Assembly: GCA_047631095.1 (NCBI GenBank)
Contig: JBLHZD010000075.1
Span: 1 to 14,353, forward strand
Source of the DNA: JABJJH01 sp047631095
GTDB taxonomy: Bacteria > Pseudomonadota > Alphaproteobacteria > UBA8366 > GCA-2717185
Direction of reading: 5' to 3'
DNA length: 14,353 nucleotides
The notes beneath the pieces were generated by a model. It had not been told where the DNA came from. It was given only the letters and a program-made list of their open reading frames with translations, and did not search any database. A program made the position numbers and the translations under genes. Shown piece by piece: positions 1-6,279 of this stretch. The first letter of the stretch is position 1. The number at the start of each line of letters is the position of its first letter.

Positions 1-319
1 CTTGGGGTAGGCGCGCCGTAGCAGCCGTCTGTTCGCGCGGCTCGTCGAGACTGCGAAGGAACGCGCTGAACTCGCTTGCAACGTTGCCAGTGATCTCCAC
101 GTTAGCCTGCGCCTTGCCATAACCCCTATCCAGAAGGGCGTTGGCAGCCGCTACACGGGCGCTGTGGTGGGCATCTTCGTTCGTCATGATCGTCGCCAGG
201 GTAGTAATAGCCTCAGCGGTGTGCTGCCGCGCTAGGTCTCGAACCTCGGCGACAACCTTGGGTCTGCCGCCTGGGTTGCCAGAATGACCCTTTTTAAAAT
301 AACCGTCTTCACGTGACAC
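1..319 (-). CDS. Phage-type DUF5681 protein (partial, 3' end missing)
   Basis: I translated this frame by hand from the reverse strand. It is open from a GTG at 319-317 to the left edge, giving 106 residues without a stop. The start is supported by a GGAGAG ribosome site about six bases upstream. The N-terminus carries the motif GHSGNPGGRPK at residues 11-21, the hallmark of DUF5681. That domain occurs mainly in prophages and other integrated elements, often near terminase genes, and its biochemical role is not established. The rest is predicted helical and Ala-rich, with no membrane segment. It lies about 120 bases from the 3' end of a tRNA-His gene, the usual position of an element integrated in a tRNA. 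I am fairly sure of the frame and of the phage-type motif. Whether a whole prophage exists to the left cannot be seen here. Confidence 0.8.
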   Translation of the reverse strand, partial: MSREDGYFKKGHSGNPGGRPKVVAEVRDLARQHTAEAITTLATIMTNEDAHHSARVAAANALLDRGYGKAQANVEITGNVASEFSAFLRSLDEPREQTAATARLPQ

Positions 320-332
320 AACCTGCTCTCCA

Positions 333-369
333 CCTATTCTGAGGTACAAAAGTGAATAGGCAAATTATA
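333..369 (-). promoter_or_regulatory. Promoter -10 and inverted-repeat operator candidate for the DUF5681 gene
   Basis: On the minus strand a perfect TATAAT lies at 369-364. The start point would then fall near 357, inside a 7-base inverted repeat: CCTATTC at 333-339 and GAATAGG at 354-360, with a 14-base spacer. A repeat across the start point of a phage-type gene suggests repressor control. I see no good -35 box, so activity is uncertain. Confidence 0.4.
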
Positions 370-440
370 CGCCAAATAGCGGAGACGCTACCCATGCATA
401 AGGCGGGTGTCTAGGAAAACTTTTAACCCATTGAAATTAT

Positions 441-517
441 TGGGGTGGCTGAGGGGAATTGAACCCCCGACCTCTAGATCCACAATCTAGCGCTCTAACC
501 GACTGAGCTACAGCCAC
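441..517 (-). tRNA. tRNA-His (anticodon GUG)
   Basis: The reverse strand gives a complete cloverleaf. The acceptor stem GTGGCTG pairs with CAGCCAC. The D-arm contains AGCTCAGTCGGTTAGAGC, the anticodon arm is CTAGA/TCTAG around loop TTGTGGA (anticodon GTG), and the T-arm has GGTTCAATTCC. The base before the 5' end (518 on this strand) is G and the discriminator base is C. This is the G-1:C73 pair that identifies bacterial tRNA-His. The 3' CCA is encoded at 443-441. The gene is intact. Its 3' end faces the phage-type gene at 1-319, so it is a plausible attachment site for that element. Confidence 0.97.
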
Positions 518-531
518 CACAGACGGCCCCT

Positions 532-560
532 GATTTAGGCCGCGCGCCGCGCGCCGTCAA
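532..560 (-). promoter_or_regulatory. Sigma-70 promoter of tRNA-His
   Basis: On the minus strand TTGACG (560-555) and TAAATC (537-532) are separated by exactly 17 bases, a GC-rich spacer. The predicted start point, about 525, is about eight bases ahead of the mature tRNA 5' end. A strong -35, correct spacing and placement support it. Confidence 0.7.
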
Positions 561-729
561 CACCGGATACGCCTTCGCGTATATTTTGTATTACCAGCGT
601 CCGTACGAGCTTGGCCCGGCCAGCGTTGTTGCGCCGCTCATCGCAATTCCATACAAAGCTCTAACCCGGTATTCCCCCGCCGCGCGTTCAACACGCAGCG
701 GCGCTCATTCCACGAAAGGTTTCCGACCG

Positions 730-1902
730 ATGATCCAGATGGCAGACCATATGCAAGGTCTTGGCACCGAATCCGCGTTCGAGGTATTGGCGCGCGCCGC
801 CAAACTACAAGCCGACGGCATGGACGTTATTAACCTGGGGATTGGACAGCCTGATTTCAAAACGCCCGATCATATCGTCGAGGCTGCGGTGAAGGCGATG
901 CGCGACGGCCATCACGGCTATACGCCTGCAAACGGTATTCTGGAGCTGCGCGAGGCGGTCGCCGCGGATTTCGAAAAGCGCAATAATGTCGTAATCGACC
1001 CGAATGACGTGGTCGTGGTGCCCGGCGGCAAGGTGACGATGTTTTTCGCCATTATGATGTTTGGCGCGCCTGGCGTAGAAATCCTGTATCCCGACCCCGG
1101 CTTTCCAATTTATCGCTCGGTCATTGATTTCTCCGGCGCCAAGGCGGTGCCGATCCCCTTGCGGGAGGAAAACGAATTCTCCTTCGACGCGCAGGAAGTG
1201 CTGGACCTCATCACCCCCGACACGCGGCTGTTGATTTTGAACAGCCCCGCCAACCCGACGGGCGGCGCCTTGAAAAAAGAAGAACTCGACAAGCTGGTCG
1301 AAGGGCTGGAAGCGCACCCACATGTGGTGATCCTGTCGGACGAAATTTACAGCCAGATGCTTTACGATGGCCGCGAGCATGTCAGTCTGTTGCAGTATGA
1401 AAGCATTCGCGACCGGGTCATTTTGCTCGACGGCTGGTCAAAAACCTACGCGATGACGGGCTGGCGGCTGGGTTATGCGATCTGGCCGAAAGAACTGGCC
1501 GAACCCGCGACCCGACTTGCGATCAATTGCCATTCTTGCGTAAACGCGCCGACCCAGTTCGCCGGCATGGCCGCGCTGACCGGCCCACAGGACGCCGTGC
1601 GGGAGATGACCGCGGCGTTTGATGAGCGACGCAAGATCATCGTCAAGGAGCTGAATGATATTCCGGGCTTTAGCTGCGTTAATCCCGGCGGCGCCTTTTA
1701 CGCCTTTCCGAATATTTCCGAGACCGGACTGACCGCGCGCCAGTTTCAGGACGGCTTGCTGCAGGACGTCGGCGTGGCCACCGTCGCAGGCACCAGCTTT
1801 GGCGACTATGGCGAAGGATTCGTCCGGTTTTCCTACGCCAACAGCATTGAAAACATACAAGAGGCGTTGCAACGCATCCGCGTTTGGTTGCAAGCGCGCT
1901 AG
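730..1902 (+). CDS. Class I/II pyridoxal-phosphate aminotransferase (aspartate aminotransferase-like)
   Basis: This 390-residue enzyme belongs to the fold-type I aminotransferases, which move an amino group between an amino acid and a 2-oxo acid in the cytoplasm. Visible motifs are NLGIGQPDF (residues 35-43), the substrate/PLP loop NSPANPTGG (171-179) with the PLP-contacting Asn175, Asp204 and Tyr207 in SDEIY, the Schiff-base Lys238 in GWSKTYAMTGWRLGY, and a C-terminal RFSYA, probably the Arg that binds the substrate carboxylate. The length matches the family (about 390). The frame stays open back to a TTG at 586, but the extension is unlike the family. ATG 730 follows a GAAAGG ribosome site and begins just before the conserved N-terminus. 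ATG 739 and 751 are possible alternatives. Substrate cannot be read from sequence: aspartate, aromatic amino acids or alanine are all possible. It stands alone, divergent from tRNA-His. Confidence 0.93.
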   Translation: MIQMADHMQGLGTESAFEVLARAAKLQADGMDVINLGIGQPDFKTPDHIVEAAVKAMRDGHHGYTPANGILELREAVAADFEKRNNVVIDPNDVVVVPGGKVTMFFAIMMFGAPGVEILYPDPGFPIYRSVIDFSGAKAVPIPLREENEFSFDAQEVLDLITPDTRLLILNSPANPTGGALKKEELDKLVEGLEAHPHVVILSDEIYSQMLYDGREHVSLLQYESIRDRVILLDGWSKTYAMTGWRLGYAIWPKELAEPATRLAINCHSCVNAPTQFAGMAALTGPQDAVREMTAAFDERRKIIVKELNDIPGFSCVNPGGAFYAFPNISETGLTARQFQDGLLQDVGVATVAGTSFGDYGEGFVRFSYANSIENIQEALQRIRVWLQAR

Positions 1903-2097
1903 TTCAATATTTGAATCTGCGGCTTTTGTGGGCATGCGGATGCGTGAACATGAGCCGCGGGGCGCCATTAAATTCGTCATTGCGGCGCGTAACGAACTTT
2001 ATTTTGGCGCCCAGTTTGTTTAAAACTTAGGCAAACGCCTAATAAGTAATCGCATATTTTTTTGGCAGTGTTCAGGGTTAGTGGTTAACCGTATGAT

Positions 2098-2116
2098 TTC
2101 CAATATATATTTGGAA
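2098..2116. repeat. Inverted repeat upstream of the glnB promoter
   Basis: TTCCAA (2098-2103) and TTGGAA (2111-2116) flank TATATAT. The repeat sits at about -54 to -36 relative to the predicted sigma-54 start point. It does not resemble the NtrC consensus (GCAC...GTGC) and is closer than usual enhancer sites, so another regulator or a sigma-70 element is possible. Confidence 0.4.
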
Positions 2117-2125
2117 TATAAATGT

Positions 2126-2142
2126 TGGCACGGCCCATGCGA
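2126..2142 (+). promoter_or_regulatory. Sigma-54 (-24/-12) promoter of glnB-glnA
   Basis: The sequence TGGCACGGCCCATGCGA matches TGGCACG-N4-TTGCW. The invariant GG (2127-2128) and GC (2139-2140) have the required spacing. Transcription would start near 2152, about 63 bases before the glnB ATG. Sigma-54 with the nitrogen regulator NtrC drives glnBA in several alphaproteobacteria, so the position fits expectation. No clear NtrC binding site is visible immediately upstream. Confidence 0.85.
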
Positions 2143-2214
2143 AGACTCTTTTGCGCGGCGCAATCCAACCACATCATGGCCGCATCGTTTTGTTCAGAGG
2201 TACTGGAAGCAAAC

Positions 2215-2553
2215 ATGAAAAAGATCGAAGCAATTATTAAGCCCTTCAAGCTCGATGAAGTTAAGGAAAGCCTCCAGGAGGTCGGTATCCAGGGCATCAC
2301 GGTCACCGAAGCCAAAGGTTTTGGGCGCCAGAAAGGCCATACGGAACTCTATCGTGGCGCGGAGTACGTTGTGGATTTCCTGCCAAAGGTGAAGCTCGAA
2401 GTCGTGATCGAGGATGATCTGGTTGACGGCGCGGTGGAAGCCATTCAAAACGCCGCCAAGACAGGCCGGATCGGCGATGGTAAAATCTTTCTATCCAACG
2501 TCGAGGAAGCGATCCGAATTCGCACAGGAGAAACTGGCAACGACGCACTTTAA
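2215..2553 (+). CDS. glnB: Nitrogen regulatory protein P-II
   Basis: This complete 112-residue P-II signalling protein begins MKKIEAIIKPFKLDEVKE. It is a trimeric cytoplasmic sensor of 2-oxoglutarate, ATP/ADP and, through uridylylation, glutamine; it controls NtrB/NtrC and the adenylyltransferase of glutamine synthetase. The T-loop (about residues 37-55) contains RGAEYVVDF with Tyr51, the uridylylation site. The C-terminal part has TGRIGDGKIF (about 83-92) and the typical end with IRTGE. The start ATG has a GGAAG ribosome site. Upstream in-frame ATGs reaching back to 2122 would include the sigma-54 promoter itself and are rejected. The direct glnA neighbour supports GlnB rather than GlnK, which usually accompanies amtB. 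Expression is probably raised under nitrogen limitation through the -24/-12 promoter. Confidence 0.97.
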   Translation: MKKIEAIIKPFKLDEVKESLQEVGIQGITVTEAKGFGRQKGHTELYRGAEYVVDFLPKVKLEVVIEDDLVDGAVEAIQNAAKTGRIGDGKIFLSNVEEAIRIRTGETGNDAL

Positions 2554-2584
2554 CCGCGTCAAAAAAGCCGCAAGAGCCGTTGAA

Positions 2585-2626
2585 CGCCAGCGTTTGGCGA
2601 ATATCTGAAATGGCTCCTTCCGCCAT
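2585..2626 (+). repeat. Two small hairpins between glnB and glnA
   Basis: CGCCA/TGGCG (2585-2589, 2595-2599) and ATGGC/GCCAT (2610-2614, 2622-2626) form short stems in the 119-base glnB-glnA gap. Neither has a T run, so they are not obvious terminators. They could be RNA processing or stability signals that let glnA accumulate separately from glnB. Confidence 0.3.
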
Positions 2627-2672
2627 AAGGTGGGTTGGTTAATCACTCAAATTAAATAACGGGAAGTTCAAG

Positions 2673-4082
2673 ATGTCCGATATAGAAAAATTTTTCAAAA
2701 TGATCGAGGAAAACGACGTAAAATTCGTCGATTTCCGGTTTACCGACCCGCGCGGCAAGTGGCATCACACTGCGCAACATATCTCCACCATCGAAGAAGA
2801 CACCTTTAAAGACGGCATCATGTTTGACGGATCGTCAATCGCCGGGTGGAAGGCCATTAACGAATCCGACATGATCCTGATGCCGGATGCGGCCAGCGCC
2901 GTCATGGACCCGTTCACAGCCCAACCCCAATTAATCGTGTTCTGCTCGATTGTCGAGCCATCGACCGGCCAGGCCTATGCCCGCGACCCGCGTTCCGTCG
3001 CCCAAAAAGCGGAAGCCTATGTCAAGGCGAGCGGCATTGGCGATACGGTCTTCATCGGTCCGGAAGCGGAATTTTTTATCTTTGACGACGTGCGTTTCAA
3101 GGTTACCCCGGAGCACACCTTCTATCGCGTTGATTCTGAAGAAGGCCCCTATAATTCAGGCGCCGAATTCGAAGACGGCAATGCGGGCCACCGTCCCGGT
3201 CTCAAGGGCGGATACTTCCCCGTGCCGCCGGTTGATTCAGCCACCGACATTCGCGCCGAAATGGTCAGCGTCATGGTCGAAATGGGCCTCGATATGGAAA
3301 AGCACCACCACGAAGTGGCGCCGTCGCAACATGAACTTGGCTTGAAATTCGACACCCTCGTCCGTCAGGCCGACGCGATGCAGATATACAAATACGTGAC
3401 CCACATGGTCGCGCATTCTTATGGCAAGTCGGCCACCTTCATGCCCAAGCCAATCGCGGGCGACAATGGTTCCGGCATGCACGTCCACCAGTCAATCTGG
3501 AAAGACGGCAAGCCCCTGTTCGCCGGATCGGGCTACGCCGATCTATCTGAAATGTGCCTCCACTATATCGGCGGCATTATCAAACACGCCAAAGCGTTGA
3601 ACGCCTTCACCAACCCATCCACCAACAGCTACAAGCGGCTGGTGCCGGGCTTTGAAGCGCCGGTCCTGTTGGCGTATTCGGCGCGTAACCGGTCGGCTTC
3701 CTGCCGTATTCCCCATACGGACAGCCCCCAGGCGAAGCGCGTTGAAGTGCGTTTCCCCGACGCGACGGCCAACCCGTATCTCGCCTTCACCGCGATGTTG
3801 ATGGCGGGCATGGACGGCATTGAAAACAAAATCCATCCGGGCGACCCGATGGACAAAGATCTCTATGATCTGCCGCCTGAAGAGCTGGCCGGCGTACCGA
3901 CGGTTTGCGGATCCTTGCGCGAAGCTCTGGAAGCGCTGGCGGCCGATAACGACTTCCTGAAGAAGGGGGACGTCATGAACGACGAACTCATCCAGGGCTA
4001 TCTCGACCTTAAATGGGAAGAGGTGCACACCTTTGAACAGGCGCCGCACCCGATTGAATTCCAGATGTATTACAGCGTCTAA
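2673..4082 (+). CDS. glnA: Glutamine synthetase type I (adenylylatable)
   Basis: This 469-residue enzyme makes glutamine from glutamate, ammonia and ATP as a cytoplasmic dodecamer and is the entry point of ammonium assimilation. The N-terminal beta-grasp domain contains FTDPRGKWHH (residues 23-32) and FDGSSIAGW (51-59). The catalytic domain shows the metal-binding GPEAEFFIFD (129-138), HHHEVAPSQHE (211-221), the ATP/ammonium segment GSGMHVHQS (266-274), NPSTNSYKRL (314-323) and NRSASCRIP (339-347). DKDLYDLPPEE at 394-404 carries Tyr398, the adenylylation site of the GSI-beta subtype, so activity is expected to be regulated by GlnE together with GlnB. The length is standard for the family. ATG 2673 has a GGGAAG ribosome site. 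It lies 119 bases after glnB, probably in one transcript, and is followed by a strong terminator. Confidence 0.98.
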   Translation: MSDIEKFFKMIEENDVKFVDFRFTDPRGKWHHTAQHISTIEEDTFKDGIMFDGSSIAGWKAINESDMILMPDAASAVMDPFTAQPQLIVFCSIVEPSTGQAYARDPRSVAQKAEAYVKASGIGDTVFIGPEAEFFIFDDVRFKVTPEHTFYRVDSEEGPYNSGAEFEDGNAGHRPGLKGGYFPVPPVDSATDIRAEMVSVMVEMGLDMEKHHHEVAPSQHELGLKFDTLVRQADAMQIYKYVTHMVAHSYGKSATFMPKPIAGDNGSGMHVHQSIWKDGKPLFAGSGYADLSEMCLHYIGGIIKHAKALNAFTNPSTNSYKRLVPGFEAPVLLAYSARNRSASCRIPHTDSPQAKRVEVRFPDATANPYLAFTAMLMAGMDGIENKIHPGDPMDKDLYDLPPEELAGVPTVCGSLREALEALAADNDFLKKGDVMNDELIQGYLDLKWEEVHTFEQAPHPIEFQMYYSV

Positions 4083-4089
4083 ACAACGC

Positions 4090-4103
4090 CGCGATATATC
4101 GCG
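4090..4103. repeat. Perfect 14-base palindrome after glnA
   Basis: CGCGATATATCGCG is fully self-complementary and lies between the glnA stop and its terminator hairpin. It may add to 3' mRNA stability or be a protein site; it has no T run of its own. Confidence 0.5.
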
Positions 4104-4107
4104 AAAG

Positions 4108-4141
4108 AAAGGCGCGTCCCAGACTGGGGCGCGCCTTTTTT
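4108..4141 (+). terminator. Rho-independent terminator of glnBA
   Basis: The stem GGCGCG-T-CCC (4111-4120) pairs with GGG-G-CGCGCC (4126-4135), the T:G being a wobble, around loop AGACT. Six T residues follow directly. The preceding A-rich bases make it partly bidirectional, so it may also serve the minus-strand oxygenase gene that ends at 4180. Confidence 0.92.
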
Positions 4142-4179
4142 AATTTTAAAAGAATCCCTCCACCAAACCGCGTCGCCCG

Positions 4180-5499
4180 TTACGGCGCATACCCAAATTC
4201 CGCGCCCAACGGCATATTCATGAACTCCTTCGCCGCCTGTCGCCACGGCTCGCCAACCGGCAGGTGCAGCGACAATGCGCGCACCATGGACGTCTCCGGC
4301 GCATCCACGCCTTTGGGCCGGATTCCCTTGTCGCGATAGGCTTTGATGCTGTCCAGAAGATAGCGCCGCGTCACCGCGATCCCCGTATCGCTCGACGCTA
4401 GGTTTTCCTGCGTGCGATCGTACACCGCCGTCACGCCGGACTGGCAGGCCGCGTCCTGCACCCAAAGGCCGGGCAGACCGGAAAACCAGGTATCCTTCTG
4501 GATGTCATAGTCAAAATGATAGCCGTTCTCCGGCGAAAACTTCGTCCAGAAATCCGCGTAGGGCGTCGTTAGCGGTTTGGGGTCGTAGCAATTTTGGCTC
4601 GCATGCCCGGTTTCGCGGCCCTTGTGCCCTTCCGCCAGGAGCGTCCGCATCCGGGGATACAAAGGTTCGCTCGGCGTATAGGAAAACATCAGGCATAGCG
4701 TATGTTCGTCGTCCATCGGCACCCAGGCGTGGCCGCTGAGTTCCGGAAACTTCGATTGCGGCGGCACCAGCGTCCAGTACGGCATGATAAACTGATTGAC
4801 CCGCCAGTAATGCTCGGTTTCGTTAACAGAGCGCCGGGCGGCGATGCTGACGCCAAAGGATTGTTTGGCGCATTCAAAGATCGGTTTAGTGTCTTTCCCG
4901 GCGATCCAGTCGTTGATCGCGCCCTGACTGTCGATCCGGCCATGCAGGATCGGCGCATGGGCAGAGTCAATTTCGCCTTCCAACGCCTGCAGCCAATTAC
5001 ATTCCTGTACCCGAAAAGACACATACACATTTTCGGCGGGCAGCATATTCCATTCAAAATGCGGCAAGGGCGGCGGGTTGTCCGCGTCCGGCCCCATATA
5101 CCCCCAGATAACGCCGTTGCGCTCCTAACACGGATACGCTTTCAGTCGAACCTGTTCCTTCAGGCGACTGCCTTCCGGCTCTGCGGGGATATCGACCGCG
5201 CGTCCGGTCACATCAAATTTCCATCCATGATAAACGCAGCGAATACCGCATTCTTCATTGCGCGCTAACATGAGCGGCGCGCCGCGATGCGGACACATAT
5301 TCGAGACCAACCCCGGATTTCCATCGGTATCGCGAAAGGCGACAAGGTCTTCGCCCAGTATTTTTACCCGCTTGGGCTGGCCATCGGGCGGCAACTTGTC
5401 CCCCGGATAGAAAGGAACCCAGTACAATCGGAACAGCGACCCAAGCGCGGTGTCCGGTCCGACCCGCACCAGCGTTTCATTATCTTCATGTGACAGCAT
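4180..5499 (-). pseudogene. Rieske ring-hydroxylating oxygenase, alpha-subunit type, interrupted by an in-frame amber codon
   Basis: Read through one TAG at 5127-5125, the frame encodes 439 codons, the usual length of phthalate/vanillate-type Rieske oxygenases, which use a reductase partner to hydroxylate or demethylate aromatic acids. Residues 69-91 hold the Rieske cluster: CPH (Cys69, His71) and CVYH (Cys88, His91). The TAG is codon 125, in LKAYPC-stop-ERNGVIWGYMGP, exactly where homologues continue through 'YPC.ER.G..W'. The catalytic domain follows in the same frame with EGEIDSAHAPILHG: Asp178, His181 and His186, the D-x2-H-x4-H iron site. Everything else looks intact, and a single C-to-T change from CAG would explain it. 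The start ATG at 5499 is chosen over upstream ATGs (5514, 5574) because homologues begin near here. The downstream piece could restart at ATG 5097 but would lack the Rieske cluster. The reductase gene is not in the window. Confidence 0.85.
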
Positions 5500-5550
5500 C
5501 GCCCGCCCCCACATTATCCGTACTAATTCGAAGGGCGATGTTAAGGCGGC

Positions 5551-5579
5551 ACGCCGTGATTGGCAATCAGGCACGGCGT
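5551..5579. repeat. Inverted repeat between the exported-protein gene and the oxygenase gene
   Basis: ACGCCGTG (5551-5558) and CACGGCGT (5572-5579) form a perfect 8-base stem with a 13-base loop. It lies in the 125-base gap ahead of the oxygenase start. No T run follows on either strand, so an operator or mRNA-processing hairpin is as likely as a terminator. Confidence 0.5.
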
Positions 5580-5624
5580 CCCTGGTTTATTTTAGGCTTA
5601 TTTTGGGTGCCGCTAGTGGCGCCG

Positions 5625-6011
5625 CTATTTAGTTGGCAGTTTGACCCGCATTTCAGCCCCACCGTAACCATGAACGCTGTCATGGGCGCGAATGATGACT
5701 TCGCGTACGCCCTTTGGCGTCTGCACGCCGGAAAGTGAGCGGGTGAACGGTTGCTCGCCAACATGGGGATGCCAGAGTTTGCGCGTCGCCAGGACCTTGC
5801 CGTCCGGGCCGACGACATCCCAGCCATCGGCGTAATGGTCCCAGCCTTCATCGGCATGCCGGACAGTAACGCCGAAATCATACCGGTCCTCACCCGCCGC
5901 CGAGACCGCAACTTCAATAACATCGGCCTCGCCAGCGCTCGCCCCCGGCGCTACCGCGATCCCATAAGCGCCCAATATCGCCGCAATAGCGAACTTTACC
6001 TGCTTGATCAT
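5625..6011 (-). CDS. Small exported protein of unknown function
   Basis: This gene encodes 128 residues. The N-terminus is a Sec signal peptide: MIKQVK, a hydrophobic core (about residues 7-22) and an ASA cleavage site, giving a mature periplasmic protein of about 102 residues. The mature part looks like a small beta-sandwich with several conserved-looking stretches: GWDHYADGWDV, LWHPHVGEQPFTRSLSG and IRAHDSVHGYGG. I recognise the pattern as a recurring proteobacterial hypothetical family but know no function or name for it. The histidine-rich stretches could bind a metal, which is inference. The start has GAGGAAA ahead of it. It opens a minus-strand pair with the interrupted oxygenase gene 125 bases downstream and is divergent from the gene at 6280 across the AT-rich region. 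Confidence 0.82.
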   Translation of the reverse strand: MIKQVKFAIAAILGAYGIAVAPGASAGEADVIEVAVSAAGEDRYDFGVTVRHADEGWDHYADGWDVVGPDGKVLATRKLWHPHVGEQPFTRSLSGVQTPKGVREVIIRAHDSVHGYGGAEMRVKLPTK

Positions 6012-6279
6012 AATGTTTCCTCAATCCGTCTCGAAACTCTAGGTAAAAGTAATGTGGTTTTAAAATATAACAAAAAATATTCCTGTTACGTATTATTAAT
6101 TCTATATTGAAAATATAATTACTGGTTAATACACAGTAATTATTATTAATTATTTGTTATAGAATTAATTTTATTGAACTTTTATTTTATGTTATTATAT
6201 TTTTATTTAATGGTTTTTTATTTTCATTGTCTTAAAGCGAATTATTTACTATTATTTATTTGAAATTAAGGAGGCAAGA
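6012..6279. other. Extremely AT-rich divergent intergenic region
   Basis: Counting bases 6061-6240 gives 27 G or C out of 180 (15%), against clearly GC-rich flanking genes. No reading frame of note lies in it. It separates the exported-protein gene (minus) from the unknown gene at 6280 (plus), so it should contain two promoters, but so many TA-rich hexamers exist that I cannot pick one. It ends with a perfect AAGGAGG ribosome site (6268-6274) for the plus-strand gene. It contains the nested inverted repeats at 6095-6169. Confidence 0.9.
6095..6169. repeat. Nested perfect inverted repeats in the AT-rich region
   Basis: The outer arms are ATTAATTCTATA (6095-6106) and TATAGAATTAAT (6158-6169), 12 of 12 complementary. 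Inside them, ATAATTACTG (6115-6124) and CAGTAATTAT (6134-6143), 10 of 10, close a nine-base loop. TATTATTAATT also occurs directly repeated at 6091-6101 and 6141-6151. Together they could form a long hairpin or cruciform, or a multi-site operator. Confidence 0.8.

Larger units (their letters stand above)
1903..2214. other. Intergenic region with regulatory elements upstream of glnB
   Basis: No convincing gene lies in these 312 bases. A hairpin TTAGGC/GCCTAA (2027-2032 and 2037-2042, loop AAAC) is followed about 15 bases later by a T run, so it could weakly terminate the aminotransferase transcript. The perfect palindrome GGTTAACC (2083-2090), the inverted repeat at 2098-2116 and the sigma-54 promoter at 2126-2142 form the control region of glnB. 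Confidence 0.6.

Noticed and set aside
567..582. Hairpin ATACGC-CTTC-GCGTAT followed by ATTTT, terminator-like on the plus strand
   Set aside because: No transcript ends there: it lies between the divergent tRNA-His promoter and the aminotransferase gene. It is probably incidental.
586..729. N-terminal extension of the aminotransferase from a TTG start
   Set aside because: The extension is unlike class I aminotransferase N-termini, and ATG 730 has a ribosome site and gives the standard length.
2122..2214. Longer GlnB starting at ATG 2122
   Set aside because: That start overlaps the sigma-54 promoter and lies upstream of the predicted start point; P-II proteins begin with MKKIEAIIKP.
3543..4049. 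Long minus-strand frame inside glnA (168 residues)
   Set aside because: It is a shadow frame opposite highly conserved glnA sequence, with no ribosome site or family resemblance. The same holds for the long antisense frames in the aminotransferase, the DLH/DUF6295 region and the helicase.
5125..5127. TAG as pyrrolysine or another recoded amino acid
   Set aside because: Rieske oxygenases do not use pyrrolysine, and no other recoded gene or matching machinery is visible; a simple nonsense change is enough.
6012..6279. Replication origin in the AT-rich region
   Set aside because: I see no DnaA boxes (TTATCCACA-like) or origin-linked genes; AT-richness alone is not enough.
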